Below are positions 45,880 to 54,481 of a stretch of DNA of 64,000 nucleotides, piece after piece. Both the position numbers and the translations under genes were made by a program. The notes beneath the pieces were generated by a model. The model was not told the DNA's origin, ran no database searches, and saw nothing but the letters and a program-made list of their open reading frames with translations. Each line of letters begins with the position of its first letter. Within the stretch, counting starts at the first letter, position 1. The stretch comes from JAAFHI01 sp039793685 (lineage in GTDB: Bacteria > Acidobacteriota > Blastocatellia > Chloracidobacteriales > Chloracidobacteriaceae): contig JBDRAL010000027.1 of NCBI GenBank assembly GCA_039793685.1, positions 74,659 to 138,658 of the forward strand. Direction: 5' to 3'.

Positions 45880-46656
45880 TCAAAGTCCGGGCGGCATCAG
45901 GTCACTCTCGCTGATGGTGTAGGTCAGCCGGGGGTAGGTGAAGTCGGTTTCATCGTTCTCGCGACGGCGGAGATGAAAAAACTCCCGCTTCTGATCGTCA
46001 TTGGCGAGAGTCAGCGGCACGTCATCCAAAAAGTACGCGCCTTCATCGCGAAATCGCACCAGAGTTTTGGACGTTCGAAAGGTGATGCCCAGCCATCGGT
46101 TTTCGGGCGTTGCGCGGGATGCGTTCAGCACGATTTTGTGTCTGAGCCGTCGATTGGCGGCAACGGAAAAGACAACGACATGATTTTGAAGTAAGGGAAT
46201 TTCAGCCTTGGCGGATTCGCTTTCCTTCGATTCCACCAACAGCTTCCGCGGCGGGTTCGCCAGTTCGGGGTATTGATAGCAGGAGAAAATGGCGATGAAC
46301 GACCCGTCCGCCAAATCGAGCGCCTGATCGGAGTGGCCGCCCATGGTGGCGTAGGCGTTCGTGTAGTTTTCGATGAGCGCGTTGTTGAATCCGACCGGGA
46401 TTGACGCACGTTCCTGAATCCGTCGCGCCAGCCGTTCATGTACCTGGCGGAAGCATTGCGCCGGGGCGTTGTATCGGGTGGTCGTGCGTACAATTGGAAT
46501 GCAACCCGCCGCGTTGGGCTTGACCAGCACCGCGCCCTGCCTGCCTTTTCCCGTCTCTTCAAACCGAACCGATGCAAACAAGTTTTCAAAAAGGTTGCCT
46601 TCGGCGGGCAGGGCGTATGACCGAATCTCGTCCGTGATTTCAAATTCGTGGGGCAA
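45880..46656 (-). CDS. AlkB-like 2-oxoglutarate/Fe(II) dioxygenase
   Basis: 258 residues from TTG 46656, which has GGGGGAG 6 nt upstream. The core shows FNNALIENYTNAYATMGGHS followed by DQALDL: HxD iron ligands in GGHSD, about residue 107-110. The distal His lies in RLRHKIVL and the Arg that binds 2-oxoglutarate in LGITFRTSKT. AlkB relatives oxidatively demethylate nucleic acids; the actual substrate is unknown. It overlaps the end of the second dioxygenase-like gene by 17 bp, so the two are made together. Confidence 0.7.
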   Translation of the reverse strand: MPHEFEITDEIRSYALPAEGNLFENLFASVRFEETGKGRQGAVLVKPNAAGCIPIVRTTTRYNAPAQCFRQVHERLARRIQERASIPVGFNNALIENYTNAYATMGGHSDQALDLADGSFIAIFSCYQYPELANPPRKLLVESKESESAKAEIPLLQNHVVVFSVAANRRLRHKIVLNASRATPENRWLGITFRTSKTLVRFRDEGAYFLDDVPLTLANDDQKREFFHLRRRENDETDFTYPRLTYTISESDLMPPGL

Positions 46657-47959
46657 CGTAATCTCCCCCGTTCATGCTGAACAGAATGCCGTCGCCGTAG
46701 TCGATGCGGGACCGGGTCTTGTTCTCCTCGGCATACAACCTGCGCAGCTCGCTCATCCCGTCGGGCGTGGGCGGCGCGAGTTCCACCAGCTTTCCGTCCA
46801 GCTTGAGAAACGTCTGGCCGTCCTTGTGAACCGCCTCGGCATTCGAACACCGAACCACATACCCCAGCCGGGTCGGGAGCAGGTCGGCGTCCAGCATCGA
46901 GGGCCGGATTTCGTGCGTATAAAGCCGGTTCGTGGACAGCGGCATGAAGAAGACCGAGTCGGGGTAGAGGGTCAGAGTGAACTCGGCGGGGAGGTCGCTT
47001 CCGGAATGTTCAACGACCGGCGCTTTTAAACGGAAGTGCAAACGCGTCAGCCCGCTGACGCCTTTGTGGCCGTAATCGAAGGCGTCCGTTGCAAGCGGAC
47101 TCAATCCGTCGAGTCGGTCGTAGAAAGTACAAAACGCCATGATGCCGTTTGAAGGCATGTCCTTGGTCTTGTCCGCGTGCGCCGAGATTTTGGCCTTCGA
47201 TTGCTTGCTCTCCGCGTCGGCGGGCGTGTTGGCGTAGACCTGCGCCAGCACGTGATTCAGTTCCGCGTGGTCTCCAAAAAGAAAGGACGCCTCGCGGTTC
47301 AGCGCATCGACGATGTGGTTGTCGGTGGCCCGAAAGTTCTCGGTCGGACCGGACAGATTCGTGGAACACCGGAGCAGACGGAAGTGGAGTTCTTCGCCTA
47401 CCTGCTCGACGGGCGTCAGATAGATTCCGGTGCGCCGGGCCGTCCCCGGCTTGGTGGACTCCGTGAGTGACTGGAACGTGTGTTCCGCGCGGATTCGGTT
47501 GAAGTGATCGCTGTCGGGAGCGAAAAAACGCCGGTAGTACACACCGACCCCATGCACGTTGACGGGGACCCGTCCCGGACCAACCACCGTTCCGTTCCCG
47601 TCGTCGCTGCCCTCTTCGTGACCGTGCGAAAGTTCCCTGACGATGAAGATCCGCGCGGCGGAATCGAGGCTGTGGCGGCTGATTTCGGAGACACCGCCGT
47701 ACAGGTAGACGGTCTTCCCGGAGAAATCGGGCAAGCCGGAAGAAAGGTCATCCGTCGTGATGACGGACCCGCAGAAGTCCCTGGCCAGACCGTCACCTTC
47801 CAGCGCCGGGGGCACGATCAGGATGTTGTTTGTATGGAGAATGCGCGCTTCCGTTCTTTCCACCGTGTTCATCAATGCGTACGCCATCCTGTTCAATTGT
47901 CTGGTCGTTGGTTCAAGCGCGGGGATGGTCGGGGGATGCGCTCGGTTCATCCGTTTCAT
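46640..47959 (-). CDS. Predicted large 2-oxoglutarate/Fe(II) dioxygenase-like protein
   Basis: 439 residues, start ATG 47959 with GGAGG upstream. I do not know the family name. Visible candidate iron ligands are HxD in SAHADKTKDMPSNGI (about 255-269), a distal His in NRLYTHEIRPS, and Arg in PTRLGYVVRCS, in the order and spacing of double-stranded beta-helix dioxygenases. The first 200 residues include a separate domain with VYLYGGVSEISRHSLDSAAR. It is flanked by the AlkB-like gene (17-bp overlap) and a 96-residue gene (18 bp upstream). Confidence 0.55.
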   Translation of the reverse strand: MKRMNRAHPPTIPALEPTTRQLNRMAYALMNTVERTEARILHTNNILIVPPALEGDGLARDFCGSVITTDDLSSGLPDFSGKTVYLYGGVSEISRHSLDSAARIFIVRELSHGHEEGSDDGNGTVVGPGRVPVNVHGVGVYYRRFFAPDSDHFNRIRAEHTFQSLTESTKPGTARRTGIYLTPVEQVGEELHFRLLRCSTNLSGPTENFRATDNHIVDALNREASFLFGDHAELNHVLAQVYANTPADAESKQSKAKISAHADKTKDMPSNGIMAFCTFYDRLDGLSPLATDAFDYGHKGVSGLTRLHFRLKAPVVEHSGSDLPAEFTLTLYPDSVFFMPLSTNRLYTHEIRPSMLDADLLPTRLGYVVRCSNAEAVHKDGQTFLKLDGKLVELAPPTPDGMSELRRLYAEENKTRSRIDYGDGILFSMNGGDYVAPRI

Positions 47960-47977
47960 CCACCCCCTCCGCCTGGT

Positions 47978-48268
47978 TCAAGCGGAGTAAAGCCCTTCCG
48001 CGACGGCTTTCAGATCATGACCCTGAAGAAACTGGTCGGAAATGGTCAGGATCGAAAACAGGTTTCGTTTCAGGTGGTCTTCCGACAGAAGTCCGTCCTT
48101 CAACGCGGTCTGCAATAAATGAAGGGCCATGTCGGCAAGGAGAATCCGCTGCTTCTCGGTCCAGCCCGGATCGCCGCTTCCTGACGGGTTTTGTTGGTAG
48201 GCCGTTTCAGTCAAATCATGAGCCTTGCGACTCAGCGACAGGATTTCGTTTCTGACCACTTCATCCAT
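47978..48268 (-). CDS. Small helical protein, first gene of the dioxygenase operon
   Basis: 96 residues, almost entirely predicted helix (EILSLSRKAHDLTETAYQQN, RILLADMALHLLQTALKDGL). No known motif. It is 18 bp before the 439-residue dioxygenase-like gene and probably starts the operon. It could be a small partner or regulator of the two enzymes. Confidence 0.55.
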   Translation of the reverse strand: MDEVVRNEILSLSRKAHDLTETAYQQNPSGSGDPGWTEKQRILLADMALHLLQTALKDGLLSEDHLKRNLFSILTISDQFLQGHDLKAVAEGLYSA

Positions 48269-48521
48269 ACTGCGCGCCTTTCGAGCAAAACGAATACATC
48301 AGGTTGTCGAGGACTGGGGTTGGGCGGGCCAGGATAAACTTTGAAGAATCACAATGAACGGGCACGTCCTAGTCTCCATGGTAGAGAATCAGGGGAGAAT
48401 TGAAGCCTAAATCAATCCATGTGGGATTGGGACAATCCGTATTGGCGTCGCGTAGCTGACGCCCTGAACGTAGCCGTGTCGTTTACGGCACGGTTGACGG
48501 AAAAAAAGCATTCCGCGTCAC

Positions 48522-48581
48522 GGTTAACGTCGGAATTGAGCCGCAACGCGAAGGGGTGTTGGCCTAAATGAATTGTTGAAC
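48522..48581 (-). other. Integron attC site (60 bp)
   Basis: In cassette orientation it starts with the core GTTCAAC (fits RYYYAAC), goes on AATTCATTTAGGCC, has the central CTTCGCG, then GCGGCTCAATTC, and ends GTTAACC. Length, order of boxes and much of the sequence follow the 60-bp attC of aadA-type cassettes. It lies directly after the DUF3800 stop codon, where a cassette recombination site belongs. The 320-bp gap (48269-48588) holds this site and no gene. Confidence 0.75.
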
Positions 48582-48588
48582 TGGGTTT

Positions 48589-49296
48589 TCACCGAGGCCA
48601 CTCCTTGTATTTTGATGGCGCAAGACTAATGTCGCCTCGTGTCAAGATATCAAAGATGGCCCGATGCCTATAATTGTCAGACCCGCGGTTGCGGTTCTTG
48701 AACTGAAGCAGCCATGTGTAAACGTCCGCAAGCTGGAGAAATCTGCTAAGGTGGGAATGCGTGAAATGCACTGAATCAACCAAGTTCTGAATGTTGCGAC
48801 CCAACTCAAAATCGGTACTATTTGCCCTGTAGTCAGAGAGGCTTACAGCGTACCTCTCGGCCAAACGATCGTTTTCGCGATCTCCGATTAGCATTCCAAG
48901 ACAGTTTCTAGCCTTGCAAAGATCGTTTGCTCTTTCGCAAAAGAACATGAACGCGATTTCCTCAGGAACCTGACTTGACCATAACTTTGCCACATTGATC
49001 TGGACGTCAATCAACATAACTTCTGGCAATGTCAGGATCTGCATCATTTCGTCGAACAGACTGATGCGGGCATCAAAGTCATTCCATTCTTTGAAGTGCT
49101 TCTTGCGATGAAATATCTCCGCAGCGTGAAGTTCGGTGCCACGAACCAACCCAGAATGGCCGAAAGCGCGTCTTGCGACTGCGTTGATACGCTCCTCTAT
49201 CTGCCCAAGATGTGCCTCATCCACGCATACGCCACCAATATGGTAGTGTGCATATTTATCGTCGTTCTTCGCTTCATCGAAAAATATCAATTTCAT
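48589..49296 (-). CDS. DUF3800 protein
   Basis: 235 residues from ATG 49296. DUF3800 (PF12686) signature: MKLIFFDEAKNDDKYAHYHI at the N-terminus with the acidic DE, a central MLIGDREND and a C-terminal LQLADVYTWLLQFKNR, giving an RNase H-like acidic set. Members are common in phage, defence and integron contexts, with no settled function. It is flanked by attC on its 3' side and by an attC-like end (GTTGGGC) 18 bp before its start, so it looks like a complete gene cassette. Confidence 0.8.
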   Translation of the reverse strand: MKLIFFDEAKNDDKYAHYHIGGVCVDEAHLGQIEERINAVARRAFGHSGLVRGTELHAAEIFHRKKHFKEWNDFDARISLFDEMMQILTLPEVMLIDVQINVAKLWSSQVPEEIAFMFFCERANDLCKARNCLGMLIGDRENDRLAERYAVSLSDYRANSTDFELGRNIQNLVDSVHFTHSHLSRFLQLADVYTWLLQFKNRNRGSDNYRHRAIFDILTRGDISLAPSKYKEWPR

Positions 49297-49314
49297 GCGC
49301 ACACTTTCAGTGAA

Positions 49315-49355
49315 GCCCAACGGCTAAGGGCATTCTAACTCGGCGGCCGTTCATT
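49315..49355 (-). other. Short attC-like junction between nuclease and DUF3800 genes
   Basis: The minus strand ends GCCGTTGGGC; GTTGGGC fits GTTRRRY. AACGGC and GCCGTT form a perfect 6-bp inverted pair around the nuclease stop codon. At about 41 bp it is shorter than normal attC sites and its 5' core is poor. Confidence 0.35.
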
Positions 49356-50507
49356 CATTGTCGAGGGCGCGCTGACCACGACACACCCGTTCATCCCTTC
49401 GATCTTCAAGACGCCTTCTTTGAACTTCGCATGTTCTTGGGTCGCGCGCGTGCAATCCCACAGGAAGCTGACGATCCGCGCATCCTTGTAATTCGTATCG
49501 GCGCGATAAAGCGAGGCGTCCTCGGCGATTTCACCGATAAGCATTTGGAAGGACTTCTTCGTATCCTTCCGGTACTTGACCTCGATAATGGTATGCAATG
49601 ATGGCAGATAGAGATCAATGCGCGGATTCTTCTGCCCGACGGGCTGGAGGTTCACCTCATCCGCAATATCGTTGAAGATCGGTCCGAGCAATGCATAGAG
49701 AAGATTCTGGACGTGGTATTCATTCTCCAAGGGCCACTTAACGGGTTCCGCGTCTCGCGTACGACCCGAATCCTCCCATGTCCACCGCCTAAGACCGACG
49801 GGGATATGCTCCAGAAATCCCAGAAGGTCATCGAGACTCCAGCCCTTAGGCGGCACCAAGGCCACATCCTGATTGACCTGATCGAAGACGAAAACCAAGA
49901 GGCTCAAAAGCCCCGCCGAAGCGTCCCCATGCGCCTGCGCCCGGAACTCACCCATGAAGCGGTCGATCAGGGAAAGACGTGTTCGATGATCCTCGATTCG
50001 CCGGATCCTCTGATAGTGAAGGAAAAGTGGCACGCAGGCGCTCGCATAAACGGCTGACTCACCGCTACGGATATACGCTGCGATGTCCTTCTCGAAGAGA
50101 TTGAGATGATCGCCGCCGACCTGCTGCGCTAGGAAACCTGACATCCAGTTCTCGAACTCGCTGACGATATTGCTATCGTTCATCTTCCCGGCCAACCACT
50201 TAACAGCCATGACGCCGAACACGTCCGAGACCCAGGGCAGGGGCGTGGAGTCGATCTTGGGCGCTTGCCCAAATAGACGCGAGACATCCTGGCTGGAGAC
50301 GGCGGCGTCCACAACGCCGAGGCCAGCAATCGCACACCGCTTGTAAAGAGAGAGCGTGGCGAGATCGAAAGCCGGAAGGCCGTCATTCGACAATCCGAGA
50401 AAGTGCAGGAAGCTGGATTTGAAAGGATCAGCGTGTGCGCTATCGATCCCCTTGCGGTACAGATACTCACGCAACTGGTATGCGTTTTCCTTTTCTATAG
50501 GAACCAT
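49335..50507 (-). CDS. Argonaute-associated PD-(D/E)XK nuclease
   Basis: 390 residues from ATG 50507. The first 270 residues form an unknown helical domain. The C-terminal nuclease core has Glu in ENEYHVQNLLYALL, Asp in PRIDLYLPSL, then IIEVKYRK (E-x-K) and a conserved Gln-type helix (SFQMLIGEIAEDASLYRAD). The start lies 13 bp inside the Argonaute gene, so the two are translationally coupled, as in systems where an inactive long-B Argonaute guides an associated nuclease effector. Expected outcome is guided degradation of invader or host DNA in the cytoplasm. Confidence 0.8.
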   Translation of the reverse strand: MVPIEKENAYQLREYLYRKGIDSAHADPFKSSFLHFLGLSNDGLPAFDLATLSLYKRCAIAGLGVVDAAVSSQDVSRLFGQAPKIDSTPLPWVSDVFGVMAVKWLAGKMNDSNIVSEFENWMSGFLAQQVGGDHLNLFEKDIAAYIRSGESAVYASACVPLFLHYQRIRRIEDHRTRLSLIDRFMGEFRAQAHGDASAGLLSLLVFVFDQVNQDVALVPPKGWSLDDLLGFLEHIPVGLRRWTWEDSGRTRDAEPVKWPLENEYHVQNLLYALLGPIFNDIADEVNLQPVGQKNPRIDLYLPSLHTIIEVKYRKDTKKSFQMLIGEIAEDASLYRADTNYKDARIVSFLWDCTRATQEHAKFKEGVLKIEGMNGCVVVSAPSTMNERPPS

Positions 50508-52687
50508 TGAGATTGCCCGATCTTCCCGATCATTACCGCGTCGTTCCAGTCCGGAAGCTGGTTCAGCCATCCGAGGTTCCGGGCAATCAGTTCGGAATAA
50601 CTGATCGTCACGGGCATGGGATTGGGGAAGTAGCTGCGCCATGAGTGAGAAGCAAAGCTGTAGAGCTGGGCACTCAGATATTTGATGTCCTTAAACGTCG
50701 AGTCCTTGTGCACATCGAGGATGAGTCCCTGCGGATGACCGTCGTTGTCGTGCCGCAGTTGTCTTTGGCCGATCAGGTAGACAAGCATTTCGTGCTCGGA
50801 AAGCCTGAAGGTCTTTCCCCGTTGCGGCGCAAGCTTTCCCTTCTGCACGCCTGCCGTCGAGGAGTCGAACATGTGCAAGCCGTGATCTTCCGAGATTTTC
50901 AGGAAGGCATAGTCGATCTGATATTCTTGGTACTTCTCAATCACAGCACGGACGGCTTGGATCTCTTCCTTGTTGAACTTCTTTACCTGTGCATGAAAAA
51001 TCAGGCGGATTGTATCGCCTTTCTGCCAGTTCATGCGCTTTTGGATTTTCTCGATGGTCTCACCGAGAACTGAAGTCAGAGCTCCGCAGTAGGCTTCCGG
51101 CACAACGGCCTTCGAGGTGTTTGAGACGATGTAGCTACCGTCTCCGGAGAAGACGGTGGTGATGCCCATGATTCGCTGATTATCAGCGTCGCGTTCCTGT
51201 CGGATATTCGCGCTGCCGATCCCGATCACCAGCTCATGCGAAAGCGTCGGAGAGGATTTGAGCAGCCACGGAACGCCGCCCATCTTCGCGTAGCACGCCA
51301 GTGCCATATTGTTGAGTGAGTAACCGAGTGAATAATCGGACTGTGCCAGCAACTCTATAGTGAAATCCTGCACCGGAACCTGATGCAAGAAGAATAGGCT
51401 TTTGCCGAAATAGTAAGGGTTCTCCGTGACTTTGAGCTTCTTGAAAGATTGCCGGACCTGCACGAGGGCTAGGTCCCATCGTCCACCGTCATCCGTTTTC
51501 TTCCGGATCGCGGCCTCGATGGCTTTCTTGTATGCCTCCACGCTGTCGGCGGCTGTTGCGAACACTTCAACGCGGCTCGTTCCGAGCGCGAATTTACCCT
51601 CGAGGCCGCCTCTGAAATAATTGCTGCTCGGTATGCCTTTCAGAAGTTTGCGGACGAACTGCTCGACGCGGCCCTTGTCGTGCTGGGCGCAGATTACGCA
51701 AATCGACGGATCGTTCCGGTCAAAGGTGCGCTTTGTATAGGGGCCGTACTGCGTCAGGCCATTCTCGGTCCTATCCGCTTCGCCGTTATCGTTGAAGACG
51801 AAGACTGGCTTTTGCAACTGCGCACACTCTTTCTGGATGTCCAGGGCATCCTCGATCTCGATGCGCGTTCCGTCGATCAGTGTGATGGCTTTCGACTGAA
51901 TGTACTTCTTAAGAGCGTCAATGCGGGCCTTCTTGTTCTCCCCGCCATTGAAGACGTGAATCGCTTGCCGGATGCGTTCGCCGATAGCCTCTTTCTGCGC
52001 GCCGTGCGTGTAGAGAATGTAGGCGCCAAGGTTCTCTCGGCTAGACTCGAGGTAGATGTCTCTTGCATCGACCTGCTCAACTGATCCATCGGCTTTCATC
52101 ACGTAAAGTGTTTCTTCGTTGCAGGCTCTCACCGATCCTAAGAACTTTCTGTACCCGTCTTCTTGCTCCGAAACGACGCAGCGGCCCACAAGGTCGAACC
52201 CGCTGTTCAGGAAAAAGAGGCAGTTCTCCCTTAGAATCGTGCGAGTTGAGCAATCAATGATAAGGCACGGACGCCCCTTAACGATCCGGGTGTTGATTGT
52301 GTATTTGGCACAGACCTTGAATGGGTAAGTTTCGCCGAGAATCGGGACCAGAAGATTGTCTTCTGGCTTTGTGCTCACCAGCTCGATGGGGTTGAAGCCG
52401 GTAGGGTTGCGACCTAGGCTGGCAAGGTGGCGTGTCAGCCCGTCCTTAACCAACGAGCACAAGATGCCGAAATTATCCTTCAAGGCTATGGTCTGCTGTG
52501 TGCCGGATACGGGAAACGTACTGTCCCCCGAAAAAATCAGGATGTTGTCGGCCTGACGACGGAAGGAGTGCGTTGATCCGAATTGCGCACGAAAACCTTC
52601 CAGCATCTCCTTGTCATAGGAAACACACCGAGCCTCAAGCTTAACTTCGGGGATTTTTAGTGGAAATGCATTCAGGAAGACTGGCAA
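50495..52687 (-). CDS. Long prokaryotic Argonaute, catalytically inactive (long-B type)
   Basis: About 730 residues. TTG 52687 has AAGGA 7 nt upstream; another TTG at 52693 directly abuts the AAGGA and is less likely. N, PAZ-like and MID regions precede the PIWI domain. MID shows NPYYFGKSLFFLHQVPVQDF. PIWI starts LVIGIGSANI, where active enzymes have Asp in place of the second Gly. The later HRDG motif is replaced by FHAQVKKFNKEE, so the DEDX tetrad is broken. The end VTISYSELIARNLGWLNQLP ... QSQWFL is typical of Argonaute. It should bind guide and target nucleic acid without cutting and activate the linked nuclease. Confidence 0.88.
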   Translation of the reverse strand: MPVFLNAFPLKIPEVKLEARCVSYDKEMLEGFRAQFGSTHSFRRQADNILIFSGDSTFPVSGTQQTIALKDNFGILCSLVKDGLTRHLASLGRNPTGFNPIELVSTKPEDNLLVPILGETYPFKVCAKYTINTRIVKGRPCLIIDCSTRTILRENCLFFLNSGFDLVGRCVVSEQEDGYRKFLGSVRACNEETLYVMKADGSVEQVDARDIYLESSRENLGAYILYTHGAQKEAIGERIRQAIHVFNGGENKKARIDALKKYIQSKAITLIDGTRIEIEDALDIQKECAQLQKPVFVFNDNGEADRTENGLTQYGPYTKRTFDRNDPSICVICAQHDKGRVEQFVRKLLKGIPSSNYFRGGLEGKFALGTSRVEVFATAADSVEAYKKAIEAAIRKKTDDGGRWDLALVQVRQSFKKLKVTENPYYFGKSLFFLHQVPVQDFTIELLAQSDYSLGYSLNNMALACYAKMGGVPWLLKSSPTLSHELVIGIGSANIRQERDADNQRIMGITTVFSGDGSYIVSNTSKAVVPEAYCGALTSVLGETIEKIQKRMNWQKGDTIRLIFHAQVKKFNKEEIQAVRAVIEKYQEYQIDYAFLKISEDHGLHMFDSSTAGVQKGKLAPQRGKTFRLSEHEMLVYLIGQRQLRHDNDGHPQGLILDVHKDSTFKDIKYLSAQLYSFASHSWRSYFPNPMPVTISYSELIARNLGWLNQLPDWNDAVMIGKIGQSQWFL

Positions 52688-52730
52688 ATTCAATCCTTAC
52701 TTCGGTCAATAAGTACTATTCTGGGTGGGG

Positions 52731-52788
52731 GCCTAACGGCTGAATTCAGCAGTTGCCGAAGGCAGTCCGCGGAATTGAATTATTAGGC
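52731..52788 (-). other. Integron attC site (58 bp)
   Basis: Cassette orientation: GCCTAAT core, AATTCAATTCCGCGG, central GCCTTCGGC, then TGAATTCAGCC and the GTTAGGC core, where GTTRRRY is perfect. The ends pair as GCCTAA/TTAGGC and the inner arms pair with bulges, as in short attC sites. It lies 43 bp upstream of the Argonaute start and after the 59-residue gene, separating two cassettes. Confidence 0.78.
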
Positions 52789-52943
52789 AACTACAATTGT
52801 CGGTTCTGTTGCTTGTGATCGGCGGGATTCGCAAGAGCTTCGCGATTGCAAATCCCGCAACTGTGCCTTGCTGGGACATCAAAGGCTTAGTTAACTGCGC
52901 GTTGGGCACTATCAGCAACTACTTTTTTCGCTATCGGTTGTAA

Positions 52944-53123
52944 CTACTCACTTAGAGCATGGTCAGCGATCTTGGCCCCCAAGTCATGCAACGCTAAACC
53001 AAGAGTTACTTGATTGATTGGCATGTGGCCCCATCCCGGATCTTCCCATCCGTGCTTGAAGAGCCAGAGGAGGATAGGGTTTGTGACGGTTGCAATTGAT
53101 AAGTGGGCAACGAGATCAGGCAT
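52944..53123 (-). CDS. 59-residue protein, possible cassette gene
   Basis: Begins MPDLVAHLSIATVTNPILLW and ends KIADHALSE. GGAGG sits 6 nt before the ATG, which decides for this frame over the overlapping frame at 53006-53239. It has a mildly hydrophobic N-terminal half and a GWEDPGWGHMP turn. Not recognised. Followed by an attC site, so it is probably the gene of a small integron cassette. Confidence 0.65.
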   Translation of the reverse strand: MPDLVAHLSIATVTNPILLWLFKHGWEDPGWGHMPINQVTLGLALHDLGAKIADHALSE

Positions 53124-53205
53124 TTGGCACCTCCTATTCCTACGAAGGGATTGTGGATCGCATGCACCTCATCTCCCTTGCTGGCCATCAGTGCACCAAT
53201 ACAGA

Positions 53206-53265
53206 TTCTAATGTCTGAGTTCACTGGGATTCGCGGCATTTGCGCAGATTCAGTGTGTTTGTATT
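53206..53265 (-). other. Weak attC-like sequence
   Basis: The 3' part on the minus strand reads GTGAACTCAGACATTAGAA, close to the right half of aadA-type attC sites, but G is replaced by A at the exchange position and the 5' core is not clear. The rest of the gap 53124-53552 shows no gene, repeat array or terminator that I can support. Confidence 0.3.
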
Positions 53266-53552
53266 AAAGAATTGCCATGACTTCAGAAAATGGTACGCAA
53301 AAAACTTTTATTTTTGCAAAACGTAGCACAACGACGTAAGAACGACGATGGTGTTTTCGCACGTCTTGAAGTGCGGCGGAAAAGGAATTCTGAATCCGCT
53401 CAATTCGCAAGAGTGATGGGGGGGTTACGCATAAACAACGATAAAATGAAACGGAATCATTCCGTAGCAGTGGAATGGACAGTGCTCAGTGCTCTTCCGT
53501 GCGAACGTCTGAAGACCAGTCTGATTCCTCTGAAACCCGATACCCGACACCT

Positions 53553-54311
53553 TCACAGGTATTCCGCGAACGACTCCGAGTTGCGGTTGAAGACGAATTG
53601 CCCCAGCGCGTAGAGCGCAATCGAGCCGATCAGAATGAACCCGAGCGCCCGCAGGTCGGGCGTCTGGTGGAAGTAGAAAATCTGCTGATAGGAATGAAAC
53701 AGCGTCGCGAGCGGGTTGAGCGCGACAATCGCCCGGTATTTCTCCGGTACGGTCGTCATCGGATACATGATCGGCATCGTGAAGAACGTCAGCGTGAGGA
53801 CATGTCCGAGCATGTGCTGGATGTCGCGGTAAAAGACGCTCAACGCCGACAGAAGCGAGGTCAGGCCGATGAGCAGGATGGCCTGAATGAGCAGAAGCAG
53901 CGGCAGATACATCCATTCCGGCCCGGCGGGGACCCCGTAAATCAGCAGCATCGCCCCAAGCAGCGGCAGCGAAAGCAGGAAATTCACCAGTCCGGACGAG
54001 ACGGCCACCACCGGCAGCACCGAAGTGGGGAAAATCGTCCGCCCGACGTAGGTCGCGCCTTCCAGAATCGACGCCGACCCCTGCGTCACCGCCGTCGAAA
54101 ACCAGATCCACGGCAGCACCCCGCTCATGATGAAGACGGGATAGTCCTTCGTGTTGAGTTGCAGGAAGTACCCGAACACCAGCGTGTAGACCATCATCAA
54201 CAGCAGCGGGTTGAGAAAGGTCCACATGAAGCCGAGCACGGAACCTTTGTACCGCGTCCGCAGGTCGCGCAGCGTCAGCGCGTAGAGCAGCCAGCGGTAC
54301 TGAACGTACAT
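53553..54311 (-). CDS. ABC-2 type polysaccharide export permease
   Basis: About 252 residues from ATG 54311 (MYVQYRWLLYALTLRDLRTR), the usual N-terminus of Wzm/TagG-like permeases. Longer in-frame starts exist at 54323, 54395 and 54410 and add a hydrophobic leader not typical of the family. Six membrane segments; signature RYKGSVLGFMWTFLNPLLLM and NPLATLFHSYQQIFY. It exports polysaccharide or O-antigen with a separate ATPase, which is not in the window. Confidence 0.85.
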   Translation of the reverse strand: MYVQYRWLLYALTLRDLRTRYKGSVLGFMWTFLNPLLLMMVYTLVFGYFLQLNTKDYPVFIMSGVLPWIWFSTAVTQGSASILEGATYVGRTIFPTSVLPVVAVSSGLVNFLLSLPLLGAMLLIYGVPAGPEWMYLPLLLLIQAILLIGLTSLLSALSVFYRDIQHMLGHVLTLTFFTMPIMYPMTTVPEKYRAIVALNPLATLFHSYQQIFYFHQTPDLRALGFILIGSIALYALGQFVFNRNSESFAEYL

Positions 54312-54481
54312 GCCGAGCCGCATCCGGGTGATTGGTGGGAGAGCCTTCACGAGAAATCCGTTCAGAAGAAATAAAAATCCGGCGGTTCGCGCCATTGAAC
54401 TTTCTGGCACATCCGCCGGATGTTCGGCAACCTTTCAACGCTTCGGTTTGCGGCGGGTCGCTTGCTGGGTCAACTCAAGAT

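Noticed and set aside
53006..53239. 77-codon frame overlapping the 59-residue gene
   Set aside because: No Shine-Dalgarno and Ser-rich random composition; the overlapping frame at 52944-53123 has GGAGG at ideal spacing.
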